Source: Azophilus sp965199705 (lineage in GTDB: Bacteria; Pseudomonadota; Gammaproteobacteria; Pseudomonadales; Azotimanducaceae). From it: a stretch of 64,000 nucleotides of DNA. The translations under genes were made by a program, and so were the position numbers. The stretch spans positions 992,001-1,056,000 of the forward strand of contig OZ241359.1 in NCBI GenBank assembly GCA_965199705.1, in the 5' to 3' direction. Below the pieces are notes generated by a model, which was not told the origin of the DNA, searched no databases, and saw only the letters and a program-made list of their open reading frames with translations. This document shows positions 26,376-35,252 of this stretch, piece by piece; position 1 is the stretch's first letter, and every line of letters starts with the position of its first letter.

Positions 26376-27191
26376 GTGGCTCCGCTGGTTTCATCGTCGA
26401 TCAAGCGCCGGCTGCTGACCGGGTTCGGGATGGCCGGCGCCGTTCTCGCGGCGCTGTATCTGCTGCCAACGCCCGCTTTCGCGGCCTTGTTCGGCATGCT
26501 GGCGGTGGCTGCCGCCTGGGAGTGGGCGGGCCTTGCGGGCTTTGCCAAGCCGCGTCAGCGCATCCTGTGCGCTGCTGGCCTCGGCGGCTTCATCGTGCTT
26601 GGCCTCGGCGCTTCCGAACTGCTTGCGCTGGCCCCGTGGGTCGGTTTCGGCGTCTGGCTCCTGGCGATTGGCGGTATCCTTGCCTGGCCCGCCGGAGCGG
26701 CCTTGTGGCGGCGCGGCTGGCTCATGGCCCTGGTCGGTGGCCTGATGCTCTGGTGTGCCTGGGCGGCGTCTGTGCTGGTGCACGCCCGTGCTGAAGGCCC
26801 GCACTGGCTGTTCGGCCTCATCATGCTGGTGTCGCTGGTTGATTCGGGCGCCTATTTCGCGGGCCGCGCCTGGGGTCGGCGCAAGCTGGCGCCAGGCCTG
26901 AGTCCGGGCAAGACCTGGGAGGGCGTGGCAGGTGGCGCCGGGCTCGGCCTGCTGACCTGCACGCTCATCCTGATGCTGCTTGACCGGTTTTCCGCAGCTC
27001 TGTTCGGGTTGATGTTGATTCTGGTCGCCTTTGCGATCTTCGGCGACCTTTGGGAGAGCCTGGTCAAGCGGGTCAGCGGCGTCAAGGACTCTGGCGCCCT
27101 GCTGCCTGGCCACGGCGGCCTGCTGGATCGAATCGATTCTGAACTGGCGGCCCTGCCGGCATTTGCCCTGCTCGCCCCGGCCTGGATATGA
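26376..27191 (+). CDS. cdsA: phosphatidate cytidylyltransferase CdsA
   Basis: CdsA makes CDP-diacylglycerol from phosphatidate and CTP in the inner membrane. About eight hydrophobic segments are visible from residue 14 onward. The family signature is present as LVDSGAYFAGRAWGRRKLAPG near residue 155, followed by LSPGKTWEGVAGG, with the C-terminal CDP-alcohol motif VKRVSGVKDSGALLPGHGG. I chose GTG at 26376, about 30 bases after uppS, because the frame upstream is antisense-free shadow of uppS. The length of 271 residues is normal. dxr, which often follows cdsA, is absent. Confidence 0.92.
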   Translation: MAPLVSSSIKRRLLTGFGMAGAVLAALYLLPTPAFAALFGMLAVAAAWEWAGLAGFAKPRQRILCAAGLGGFIVLGLGASELLALAPWVGFGVWLLAIGGILAWPAGAALWRRGWLMALVGGLMLWCAWAASVLVHARAEGPHWLFGLIMLVSLVDSGAYFAGRAWGRRKLAPGLSPGKTWEGVAGGAGLGLLTCTLILMLLDRFSAALFGLMLILVAFAIFGDLWESLVKRVSGVKDSGALLPGHGGLLDRIDSELAALPAFALLAPAWI

Positions 27192-27260
27192 GTTGATGCA
27201 GACGATGGGTTACCATGCGCCCCGGCGCTCCCCGTTCGCGCGGTCCCGGAAACCGAGCTC

Positions 27261-28586
27261 ATGCTGATATATCCGCTGGCATTCATCCTGACGCTCGGTC
27301 TGCTGGTGACCTTCCATGAGTTTGGCCATTATCTCGTTGCGCGCCTGTCCGGCGTCGGTATTCGCTGCTTCTCCGTCGGCTTCGGTCGGGCGCTTTGGGA
27401 GCGTGAGGACCGGCGCGGCACCCGCTGGGTGCTTGCAGCCATTCCGCTGGGCGGCTATGTGCGGATGCTGGATGAGCGAGACCCGGAACAGAAGGGGTCG
27501 ATTGGTCCTGATGATCTCACCTACAACCGGTTGAGCGTCTGGTGGCGGCTGGCCATTGTCCTGGCTGGCCCGCTGGCCAACTTCGCGCTGGCCGGCGTCG
27601 TCTATCTGGGGATGGCCCTGGCTGGCGCCCAGCACCTGTTGCCGCTGGTAGGTGAACCCGATCCGGCAAGCCCGATTGCCGAGGCGGGCATGCGCAGCCA
27701 TCAGCAGATCGTTTCCATTGATGGCCAACCCATGCGCCATTGGCCGGATGTGGCGCTCGCCCTGGCGGAGCGATTGGGAGATTCCGGAGCGGTTCGGATT
27801 GTTACCCGGACACCCGGCGCCGCTGATGACCGGCTGGTGGCGGTTCCGATTCGGGATTGGCAGCAGGGCGAGGCAGACCCGGACCTTTTTGGCGCACTCG
27901 GCATTCAGCCAACGCAACCGGCCCTGATCGGTGGCCTGATGGCCGAAGGCCCGGCCGAGCGAGCGGGGCTGCAAACCTTCGACCGGGTACTTGCGGTGGA
28001 CGACCAGGCGGTTACCGACTGGCGTGAACTCGGGGCGGCCGTGCGCGATCGGCCAGGCGTCATCAGCCAGTGGTCCGTGCTGCGCGCGGGACAGCCGATC
28101 GAGCTGCTTGTAGAACACGCAAGCGTCACCGACGGCAGTGGCGCCAACATTGGCCAGGCGGGCATCCTCGGGCCCTGGCATCGAGTGTCCTACAGCCTTT
28201 GGGAAGCGCCCGGACAGGCCCTGCGCGAGACCATGGACCGCACGATCCTGACCTTGAATTTCCTGGTCAAGATGGTGACTGGCGGCGTGTCGCCACGCAA
28301 CATGGGCGGGCCCATCGCTATCGGTGAAGTGGCGGGCGACTCGATCCGCCAGGGGGTGATGCCCTTTCTGTCGATGCTGGCGCTGCTCAGCATCTCGCTC
28401 GGCGTCTTGAATCTATTGCCGGTTCCAGTCCTGGATGGCGGCCACGTGGTCTGGTGTCTTTCCGAAATCGTGACCCGACGCCCGGTGTCGGAACGTCTCC
28501 AGATGCGCGCCAACGTGGTGGGTATGGGTCTCCTGGGCGCGCTGATGCTGTTCGTTCTGGTCAACGACGTAGCCCGGTTGATGTGA
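27261..28586 (+). CDS. rseP: RIP zinc metalloprotease RseP
   Basis: RseP cleaves anti-sigma factor RseA and signal-peptide remnants within the inner membrane. The 441-residue protein has TFHEFGHYLVARL near residue 15 (HExxH zinc site in the first membrane segment) and IPLGGYVRML just after. Two PDZ domains follow at about 115-180 and 205-275 (ERAGLQTFDRVLAVDD). The C-terminal NLLPVPVLDGGH motif near 385 supplies the third zinc ligand. It follows cdsA by 69 bp and precedes bamA, the usual order apart from the missing dxr. Confidence 0.95.
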   Translation: MLIYPLAFILTLGLLVTFHEFGHYLVARLSGVGIRCFSVGFGRALWEREDRRGTRWVLAAIPLGGYVRMLDERDPEQKGSIGPDDLTYNRLSVWWRLAIVLAGPLANFALAGVVYLGMALAGAQHLLPLVGEPDPASPIAEAGMRSHQQIVSIDGQPMRHWPDVALALAERLGDSGAVRIVTRTPGAADDRLVAVPIRDWQQGEADPDLFGALGIQPTQPALIGGLMAEGPAERAGLQTFDRVLAVDDQAVTDWRELGAAVRDRPGVISQWSVLRAGQPIELLVEHASVTDGSGANIGQAGILGPWHRVSYSLWEAPGQALRETMDRTILTLNFLVKMVTGGVSPRNMGGPIAIGEVAGDSIRQGVMPFLSMLALLSISLGVLNLLPVPVLDGGHVVWCLSEIVTRRPVSERLQMRANVVGMGLLGALMLFVLVNDVARLM

Positions 28587-28612
28587 GCCGGACCGAGGCC
28601 GAGGGCGACAGC

Positions 28613-30994
28613 ATGCGTTGCAACCGCATATCCGGACTACTGCGTGGCGCCTTGCTCTGCCTTGTGCTTGCCGGCCCGCAAGCGCTCCGGGCTGACGTCT
28701 TTGCCATCACCGACATTCGCTTGCAGGGGTTGCAGCGGGTTTCTTCGGGTACGGTGTTCAACGCCTTGTCTGTCGGTGTCGGCGATACGGTGGACGAACT
28801 GACAGTCAGACGCCTGATTCGCGAGCTCTTCCGCACCGGCTATTTCGACGATATCCGGATGGCTCGGGACGACAACGTGCTGGTGGTGACGCTGGTCGAG
28901 CGCCCGGCGATTGAATCGATCGAGATAGAAGGCAACAAGGCCATCAAGACCGAAGCGCTGCTCGAGGGGCTGACCCAGCAGGGTCTTGCCGAGGGCGAGA
29001 TCTTTCAGCAGGCGACTCTGGAACGGGTTGGTCTGGAACTCGAGCGTCAGTATGTGGCGCAGGGCCGATATGACGCTGTCATCGACACTCAGGTCGAGTC
29101 GCTGCCGCGCAATCGGGTGGCGATTCGGATCGACATCGAAGAGGGCAAGACTTCGGGGATTCGCCACATCAACATCGTCGGCGCTTCCGCCTTTTCCGAG
29201 GAAGATCTGCTCGACCAGATGGAGTTGTCGCACCCGACGCTCTTCTCCTTTTTTCGCAACAACGACAAGTACAGTCGGGAAAAGCTGTCCGGGGACCTGG
29301 AATCCCTGGAATCCCACTATCGAGACCAGGGCTATGTTGAATTCGAGATCGAATCCACGCAGGTCAGCATCACCCCGGATCGGCGTCAGGTGTATGTTTC
29401 GATCAATGTGCGCGAGGGTTCCGACTACGAAGTCAGCGAAGTGAATCTGCTTGGTGAATTGCACGATGTGGAGCCGGACGCCCTGCGCCGCCTGTTCCTG
29501 GTGGAGTCCGGGCAGATGTTTTCGCAAGAGCTGCTGACCGCCACCGAAGACCGGATCGAGGCCGCGCTCGGCAATGCCGGCTATACCTTTGCCTCCGCCG
29601 GGGGCGTGCCGCGGGTGGACGAGGAAGCCGGTACGGTGGCGGTGGATTTCTACATAGATGCCGGCAAGCGCGCCTATGTGCGGCGCATTCGCTTTACCGG
29701 TAACCGCGTGACCCAGGACGAGGTGATGCGACGCGAGATGCGCCAGATGGAGGGCGGCTGGGCCTCGACGGCGCAGATTGATCTTTCCAAGCTGCGTCTG
29801 GAACGCCTCGGCTACTTCAGCGCGGTGAACGTGGAAACGCCGGCCGTGCCGGGCCGGGACGATCAGGTGGACGTGACCTTCGAGGTGGAGGAACAGCCCT
29901 CAGGCAGCATCTCCGCCACCCTCGGCTACAGCCAGGGATGGGGTCTGGTGGTGGGCGGCAACTACCAGGAAAACAATGTGCTCGGCACCGGTAACAGCCT
30001 CGGTGTAGGGCTTTCCTATTCCAGCTATCAGAAGTCCGCGAGCTTCAACTTCTTCGATCCCTACTACACGGTGGACGGCGTGAGTCGGGGCTACAATGCC
30101 TATTTCCGCCGCCTGGACTGGGACGAAGCCAACATCGCTCGCTACAGCACCGACGCCTATGGTGTCGGCATGACCTTCGGTTTTCCGCTCGGCGAGACGC
30201 AGCGCCTGAACTTCGGTGCCACTGCCGAGCTGACGCAGCTGACGGAGGGGCGATACCCGGCGGAGGAGATCCGCGAGTTCCTGGCGAACAACGGTGACGA
30301 CTTTCTCAATTTCAAACTGAATCTGGCGTGGCAGAGTTCGACGTTGAACCGGGGCCTGTTTCCGACCCGCGGGCGTGCGCAAACGCTCGGCCTCACCGCT
30401 TCGGCGCCTGGCAGCGACCTCCAGTTCTGGAAGCTCAGCTACAGGGGCGAGCAGTACTTCCCGTTCCTGCTCGGCCAGACCATCCGTCTGCGCACCGAGC
30501 TCGGCTACGGCGACGGCTATGGCGGCGGCAATGGCCTGCCGTTCTTCGAACACTTCTTTGCCGGCGGGTTCGGCTCCATACGCGGTTTCGAGCAATCCAC
30601 GCTCGGCCCGCGCACCACCAACCCGACTGTTGATTCCGAGGGCAACGAGGTGCCTGCGACCTTCTTCCGCCGCCCAGAGGGTGACCCCTTCGGCGGCAAC
30701 ATGCTCGTGGAAGCCTCGGCGGAGCTGATCCTGAACCTGCCGTTCGCGCGCGACAACCGGCAGTTCCGATCGGTGATCTTCGTGGACGCCGGCAACGTGT
30801 TCAATACCTCCTGCCCGACCATCAGCGAAAACTGTTTCGGCTTCTCACTCGACGAAATCCGCTACTCCGTGGGCTTTGGCGTGACCTGGCTGACCGGCAT
30901 GGGGCCCATGAGCTTCGGCATTTCCAAGCCGTTCAACGCCAGCGACATCGACGAAACCGAATCCTTCCAGTTCGAGTTGGGACGAACCTTCTAG
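28613..30994 (+). CDS. bamA: outer membrane protein assembly factor BamA
   Basis: BamA inserts beta-barrel proteins into the outer membrane. The 793-residue protein has a signal peptide (GALLCLVLAGPQALRA), five POTRA domains to about residue 425 (first ITDIRLQGLQRVSSGTVF), and a 16-stranded barrel. The loop 6 motif is GGFGSIRGFEQS near 660, and the protein ends in the C-terminal Phe signal QFELGRTF. The ATG at 28613 is preceded by GAGGG. A GTG at 28583, overlapping the rseP stop, is possible. The usual downstream skp-lpxD-fabZ-lpxA genes are not present. Confidence 0.95.
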   Translation: MRCNRISGLLRGALLCLVLAGPQALRADVFAITDIRLQGLQRVSSGTVFNALSVGVGDTVDELTVRRLIRELFRTGYFDDIRMARDDNVLVVTLVERPAIESIEIEGNKAIKTEALLEGLTQQGLAEGEIFQQATLERVGLELERQYVAQGRYDAVIDTQVESLPRNRVAIRIDIEEGKTSGIRHINIVGASAFSEEDLLDQMELSHPTLFSFFRNNDKYSREKLSGDLESLESHYRDQGYVEFEIESTQVSITPDRRQVYVSINVREGSDYEVSEVNLLGELHDVEPDALRRLFLVESGQMFSQELLTATEDRIEAALGNAGYTFASAGGVPRVDEEAGTVAVDFYIDAGKRAYVRRIRFTGNRVTQDEVMRREMRQMEGGWASTAQIDLSKLRLERLGYFSAVNVETPAVPGRDDQVDVTFEVEEQPSGSISATLGYSQGWGLVVGGNYQENNVLGTGNSLGVGLSYSSYQKSASFNFFDPYYTVDGVSRGYNAYFRRLDWDEANIARYSTDAYGVGMTFGFPLGETQRLNFGATAELTQLTEGRYPAEEIREFLANNGDDFLNFKLNLAWQSSTLNRGLFPTRGRAQTLGLTASAPGSDLQFWKLSYRGEQYFPFLLGQTIRLRTELGYGDGYGGGNGLPFFEHFFAGGFGSIRGFEQSTLGPRTTNPTVDSEGNEVPATFFRRPEGDPFGGNMLVEASAELILNLPFARDNRQFRSVIFVDAGNVFNTSCPTISENCFGFSLDEIRYSVGFGVTWLTGMGPMSFGISKPFNASDIDETESFQFELGRTF

Positions 30995-31013
30995 TCCGGA
31001 TTGAGGAAGCCCC

Positions 31014-32276
31014 GTGCCGAGCAGAATGAACGTAGCGCCCATTGCCGGGATTGATGACGACATCAATGAGCTGCGCCTGAAGACCGCAGAGATCATCAAC
31101 GAAGACGTGCTGCCGGTGGAAGCCAGGCTCTGGGCAGCGCAGCGTGATGGCAAGCGGGCGTCGAAGGAAGAGATCAAGGAAGCGAAGGCGCTGCGCGCGG
31201 CGATTCAGGACAAGGTCAGGCGGCGTGGCCTCTGGGCGCCGCACCTGCCGAAGGAATTCGGCGGCATGGGCGCCGGCTTCCTGCGGCAGGCGTACATGAA
31301 CGAGGTGCTGGCCTACAGCCCGGGTGCGGCGGCGCTCTTTGGCGTGGTCGCCCCGAACTCCGGCAACCAGAAGATTCTGCTCAAGTACGGCACGCCGGAG
31401 CAGCACGAGAAGTGGCTGGCGCCGCTCACGGAAGGGCGAATGCAATCCGGGTTTTCCATGACCGAACCGGATCAGCCCGGATCTGACCCAAGGTCCCTGC
31501 AAACGAGCGCTCGGCTGGATGGCGACGAGTGGGTCATCAATGGTCACAAGTGGTTCACATCGAACGGATTTGCGGCGGACTTTCTCATCGTCATGTGTCG
31601 CACCGCAGACGACGCCGATCCAGATGCCGCGGGAACCCGCATGACTCAGATCATCGTGCCGACAGATGCCCCAGGCGTTGAAATCGTGCGTGGCGTGCCC
31701 GTCTGGGGGCGCGAATCAAGCCATTGCGAGATTCGCTACAACAATGTGCGCGTGCCGAGATCGAACCAGCTCGGCGGCGTCGGCAGCGGGCATGCAGCCG
31801 CCCAGGACCGCTTGGGCGCCGGGCGCATCTACCACTGCATGAACTCGGTAGGCGCCATGTGGCGGGCGTTCGACCTGATGGTCGAGCGTTGCACGACGCG
31901 CGCTGTGCACGGTGGTGAACACCTGCAGGACAAGCAGTTCATGCAGGGATTCATTGCCGATTCCTACATCGACATTCAGGCGGCGCGCCTGATGACCATT
32001 GATTGCGCCAACAAGATGGAGGCCGGCAGCAATGTGCGCGCCGACATTTCGGCGATCAAGGTGTTCGTGCCGGCAGCCTTCCACCGGGTTGTTGATCGCG
32101 CCATACAGGTTTGGGGCGCGGCGGGCGTCTCCGGTGACCTGCCGCTTGCCGGCATGTACACGGGAGCGCGCAGCCTGCGGCTTGCTGACGGCCCCGATGA
32201 GGTGCATCGCATCCTGATTGCCAAGACGGTTCTGCGCGCCTATCACGCCGGTCTCGGCTGGGATTTCGGGAACTAG
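31014..32276 (+). CDS. acyl-CoA dehydrogenase family protein
   Basis: This FAD flavoenzyme of about 420 residues oxidises acyl-CoA to enoyl-CoA. Motifs are APHLPKEFGGMGAGFL near residue 77, GFSMTEPDQPGSDPRSLQT (FAD/substrate segment) near 148, WVINGHKWFTSNG near 170 and the C-terminal IQVWGAAGVSGDLPLAGMY near 363. The length and the N-terminal region resemble the ACAD10/11-type or FadE-like group rather than short-chain forms. The GTG at 31014 follows TTGAGGAAG. Its stop codon lies inside a 15-bp tandem repeat; without it the frame would run to an ATGA overlap with the next gene. Confidence 0.88.
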   Translation: MPSRMNVAPIAGIDDDINELRLKTAEIINEDVLPVEARLWAAQRDGKRASKEEIKEAKALRAAIQDKVRRRGLWAPHLPKEFGGMGAGFLRQAYMNEVLAYSPGAAALFGVVAPNSGNQKILLKYGTPEQHEKWLAPLTEGRMQSGFSMTEPDQPGSDPRSLQTSARLDGDEWVINGHKWFTSNGFAADFLIVMCRTADDADPDAAGTRMTQIIVPTDAPGVEIVRGVPVWGRESSHCEIRYNNVRVPRSNQLGGVGSGHAAAQDRLGAGRIYHCMNSVGAMWRAFDLMVERCTTRAVHGGEHLQDKQFMQGFIADSYIDIQAARLMTIDCANKMEAGSNVRADISAIKVFVPAAFHRVVDRAIQVWGAAGVSGDLPLAGMYTGARSLRLADGPDEVHRILIAKTVLRAYHAGLGWDFGN

Positions 32277-32335
32277 GATTTCGGGAACCAGGATTTCGGG
32301 AACCAGGATTTCGGGAACCAGGATTTGGGGGAAGG
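32261..32335 (+). repeat. 15-bp tandem repeat across a stop codon
   Basis: Four full 15-bp units of GGATTTCGGGAACCA type start at 32261, 32276, 32291 and 32306, and a diverged unit starts at 32321. The unit length keeps the reading frame and encodes D-F-G-N-Q. In the first unit a C to T change gives TAG, ending the acyl-CoA dehydrogenase at 32274-32276. If CAG were restored the frame would continue through the array to TGA at 32352-32354, overlapping the next ATG (32351) as ATGA. Confidence 0.9.
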
Positions 32336-32350
32336 TTCGAGGATGGCTGC

Positions 32351-33448
32351 ATGAAGAGACTTGGCCGGATTCTCCTGTGGCTGGCCGCAGGCGCACTGGG
32401 GCTTGTTGCCGTGGCGTTTCTCATCGGCCTTGTGTCCTGGCGATTTGCCCTGGATGGAGATCGGCAGCACACGCAGACGACAGCGGCGCTTCCGCTCTAT
32501 CCCGCAAGTGGCGATGGCCTGGTGCAGGCGTCGGCTCGGGGCATGAAGTTTCGCGCGCGCGTTTCAGGCCTGGCCCCTGCTGATTCGAGCGAGGGTGACG
32601 ATGACTCTCCGGCGTTGGTCATGCTGCACGGATTTCCTGAGACATCGATCATGTGGCAGCCGCTGATCGAAGCCGCAGAGTCCGCCGACATGCGGGCCCT
32701 GGCCTTTGATCAGCGTGGCTACAGCCCGGGCGCGCGGCCGACTGCCGTTGCCGACTATGTGTTGCCGGAGCTGGTTGCCGATGTATTCGCTGTGGCTGAT
32801 GCGTTCGGGATATCTGATTTCCATGTGCTTGGCCATGATTGGGGCGCGGCGGTTGCCTGGGGCGTCGCGCTCGCGCGCAACCCGCGCGTACTGAGCGTAA
32901 TCAGCCTGTCGGTTCCGCACCTGCCTGCCTTCGGCGAAGCGATCGCGACAGATCCCGAACAGCAGCGCCGAAGCTGGTACATGGCTGTGTTTCGCACGCC
33001 CTTCCTCGCCGAATACCTGCTGGGCACTTTGGACATGGGATTGCTGAAGGCGATGCACGTGGGGAATCGGGGCGAAGTTCTGGATGAATACCTGCGCGTT
33101 TTCGCCGAACCTGGCGCCATGACCGCGGCGCTCAACTGGTACCGGGCATCCGCCTTCGAGACGGCGATTCCGGACGGGTCTTCGCGCGCCCCTGTGATGA
33201 TTCATGTGCCGGCGCTATTTATCGGCGGGCGGGCGGACATGGCGATTGCCCAGTCCGGAATCGACGCACAAGCCAAGTACATGCAGGGGCCGTTCGAATC
33301 GCACATGCGTGACGCCGGGCATTGGCTGATGGGCGAAGACACGCAGTTCGTCGTGGACACGATCATGGATTTCGTGGCGCGCCACCAGCCGCAGGCGCCG
33401 GCAGCGCTTGCCGATCCCGCCGGTCAGGCAGCACCGCAGACGGAGTAG
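32351..33448 (+). CDS. alpha/beta hydrolase, epoxide hydrolase-like, membrane-anchored
   Basis: The protein has 365 residues with an N-terminal membrane anchor (about residues 7-28), so it probably faces the periplasm. The oxyanion motif is MLHGFPETSIMW near residue 95. The nucleophile elbow is LGHDWGAAVAWG near 165, with Asp as the attacking residue, typical of epoxide hydrolases and haloalkane dehalogenases. The C-terminal catalytic His is in RDAGHWLMGED. The gene follows the acyl-CoA dehydrogenase by 74 bp and may be co-transcribed with it. Real substrate is unknown. Confidence 0.85.
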   Translation: MKRLGRILLWLAAGALGLVAVAFLIGLVSWRFALDGDRQHTQTTAALPLYPASGDGLVQASARGMKFRARVSGLAPADSSEGDDDSPALVMLHGFPETSIMWQPLIEAAESADMRALAFDQRGYSPGARPTAVADYVLPELVADVFAVADAFGISDFHVLGHDWGAAVAWGVALARNPRVLSVISLSVPHLPAFGEAIATDPEQQRRSWYMAVFRTPFLAEYLLGTLDMGLLKAMHVGNRGEVLDEYLRVFAEPGAMTAALNWYRASAFETAIPDGSSRAPVMIHVPALFIGGRADMAIAQSGIDAQAKYMQGPFESHMRDAGHWLMGEDTQFVVDTIMDFVARHQPQAPAALADPAGQAAPQTE

Positions 33449-33458
33449 CCGCTACGCC

Positions 33459-34826
33459 ATGCTCTGGGCTGACTCCAAACCTGCCCCGGCCGCCCCCGCG
33501 TTCGAAGCCGAGAACAAGCTGCGGCCCGAAGACCGCGCTGTCCACCACTGGTATCGATTCGTTCTTTCGTTCCCCCCGCACTTGGTACAGCGCTATCTGG
33601 ATCGATTCGACGTCCGTCCAGGACAGGCCGTGCTTGATCCGTTTTGCGGCACGGGAACCACCCTGGTCGAATGCAAGAAGCGAGGCGTCACAAGCGTGGG
33701 GCTCGAATCAAATCCCATCGCCCGGTTTGCGAGCGAGGTGAAGGTAGATTGGTCTGCCGATGGCAAGGCACTGTTGCGTGAAGCGGAGCGGGTGGCGCAG
33801 TCGGCATCGCATGCACTATCGGAGGAACAGACCGCAGGTCAATGGGAGGCGGCATTGCTTCAGATGCCACAGCAGCCTTCACTGTTCGACGAGGCCGCTG
33901 CCGCCAATGGGGCGACGGGGCGCTTGCGATGTCTTGAACCCGAATCAATGAAGCTACTGCTGAAGGACTCGATCAGCCCGCTGCCGCTGCACAAGGCCTT
34001 GACGCTGCTTGAGGCCATCGACCACGGCTCTGCGGCGCTCCGCAACTACGGTCGGTTGGCCCTGGCCAACGCTCTGGTACAGCGCATTGGCAATCTCAAG
34101 TTCGGGCCGGAAGTCGGCGTTGGCCGGATTCGGAGCGATGCACCGGTCATTGACATCTGGCTGGCCGACATGAGGATTATTGCCCACGACCTCGACTCGT
34201 GCCGTGGCCGCAGTTCGGTCGTATCCCGAGTCATCAATTCCGACGCTCGCCACACCGCTCAAGCCCTGGCGCCAGCTACGATCGATGCTGTCATCACCTC
34301 ACCGCCCTATCCCAACGAGAAAGACTACAGCCGCACGACGCGCCTCGAATCCGTCGTGCTTGGGCTGATTCGCAGTCGGGCGGAGTTGCGACAGGTGAAG
34401 CAGGGCTTAGTGCGTTCCAACACCCGAGGCGTCTATGTGACGGACACGGATGATGAAGCCATTGCCGGCAACCAGGCGATTGACCAGATCGCCGAAGCCA
34501 TCGAGCGGCGCCGCATCGAGTTGGGCAAGACCTCTGGATTCGAGCGCCAATACGCACGAGTGACGCGCCTCTACTTCGGCGGCATGGCGCAACACCTGGC
34601 GTCGCTGCGCGAGGCGCTCAGGCCCGGCGCGAAGCTGGCCTACGTGGTTGGCGACCAGGCGTCCTATCTGCGGGTCATGATCCGCACCGGCCAGCATCTT
34701 GCCGATATAGCCGAGTCACTGGGCTACAGAGTCCGGAACATTGATCTGTTCCGCACCCGCCCATCGACGGTGACGGGAGATCAGCTACGGGAGGAAGTGG
34801 TCATCATGGAATGGCCGGGAGCATAA
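33459..34826 (+). CDS. site-specific DNA methyltransferase (TSPPY class)
   Basis: This 455-residue S-adenosylmethionine-dependent methylase has motif I AVLDPFCGTGTTLVECKKRG near residue 60 and motif IV AVITSPPYPNEKDY near 268. The long stretch between them probably holds the target-recognition part. TSPPY is seen in N4-cytosine and some N6-adenine methylases. It starts at ATG 33459, 10 bases after the hydrolase stop. The next gene overlaps its 3' end by 16 bp and looks like the restriction partner, now broken, so the methylase may be an orphan. The motif order (FxGxG first) is the alpha or gamma type. Confidence 0.88.
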   Translation: MLWADSKPAPAAPAFEAENKLRPEDRAVHHWYRFVLSFPPHLVQRYLDRFDVRPGQAVLDPFCGTGTTLVECKKRGVTSVGLESNPIARFASEVKVDWSADGKALLREAERVAQSASHALSEEQTAGQWEAALLQMPQQPSLFDEAAAANGATGRLRCLEPESMKLLLKDSISPLPLHKALTLLEAIDHGSAALRNYGRLALANALVQRIGNLKFGPEVGVGRIRSDAPVIDIWLADMRIIAHDLDSCRGRSSVVSRVINSDARHTAQALAPATIDAVITSPPYPNEKDYSRTTRLESVVLGLIRSRAELRQVKQGLVRSNTRGVYVTDTDDEAIAGNQAIDQIAEAIERRRIELGKTSGFERQYARVTRLYFGGMAQHLASLREALRPGAKLAYVVGDQASYLRVMIRTGQHLADIAESLGYRVRNIDLFRTRPSTVTGDQLREEVVIMEWPGA

Positions 34827-35248
34827 GCAAGATGCCCGGGAATCCGTCAAAGGCATCAAATTCCAGCCTATACAAACTATTGATTGAAAAGATATTCCTG
34901 GACCGCTATGCGGAGGGAATGACGGAGGTTCCCTTCCAGAGAAGTGACATTGAAGATGCCGCGACCACCCTGAATGTCCGCTTGCCCAAGAACCTCGGTG
35001 ATCTCGTCTATTCGTTTCGTTATAGAAGGCCCATGCCGGACCCAATCCTGAAGACTCAAACGGAAGGCCACGAATGGGTGATCGAGGGTGCCGGTCGAGC
35101 CAGGTATCTGTTTAGCCTGGTGCGAGTCAAACCGAATTACTCCCAACCTGAGTTTGGTGACCACCAAGCTGCCCGACGCCACGCCCGAAATCGTTTCGGC
35201 CTACTCACTCTCGGACGAACAAGCCCTTCTCGCCAAAGAACCTCATGC
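34811..35248 (+). pseudogene. probable cognate restriction endonuclease, frameshifted and truncated
   Basis: The frame opens MAGSISKMPGNPSKASNSSL and continues through EGHEWVIEGAGRARYLFSLV. Near 35125 coding sense shifts: the plus-one frame reads NRITPNLSLVTTKLPDAT and PEIVSAYSLSDEQALLAK, while the original frame turns into random residues. One extra A in GTCAAACCG explains it. The sequence then ends just before the first IS copy at 35253, and no continuation is visible after it. Its 16-bp overlap with a methyltransferase suggests a type II restriction enzyme, and I recall similar proteins beside methylases. No nuclease motif is left to prove it. Confidence 0.6.
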
Positions 35249-35252
35249 CTAA

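Noticed and set aside
35241..35252. A possible integron attC site where the restriction-gene fragment meets the IS
   Set aside because: CCTAA-type bases are present, but no paired GTTAGGC-type partner and no integrase or cassette order were seen. CTAA is explained as the IS target duplication.
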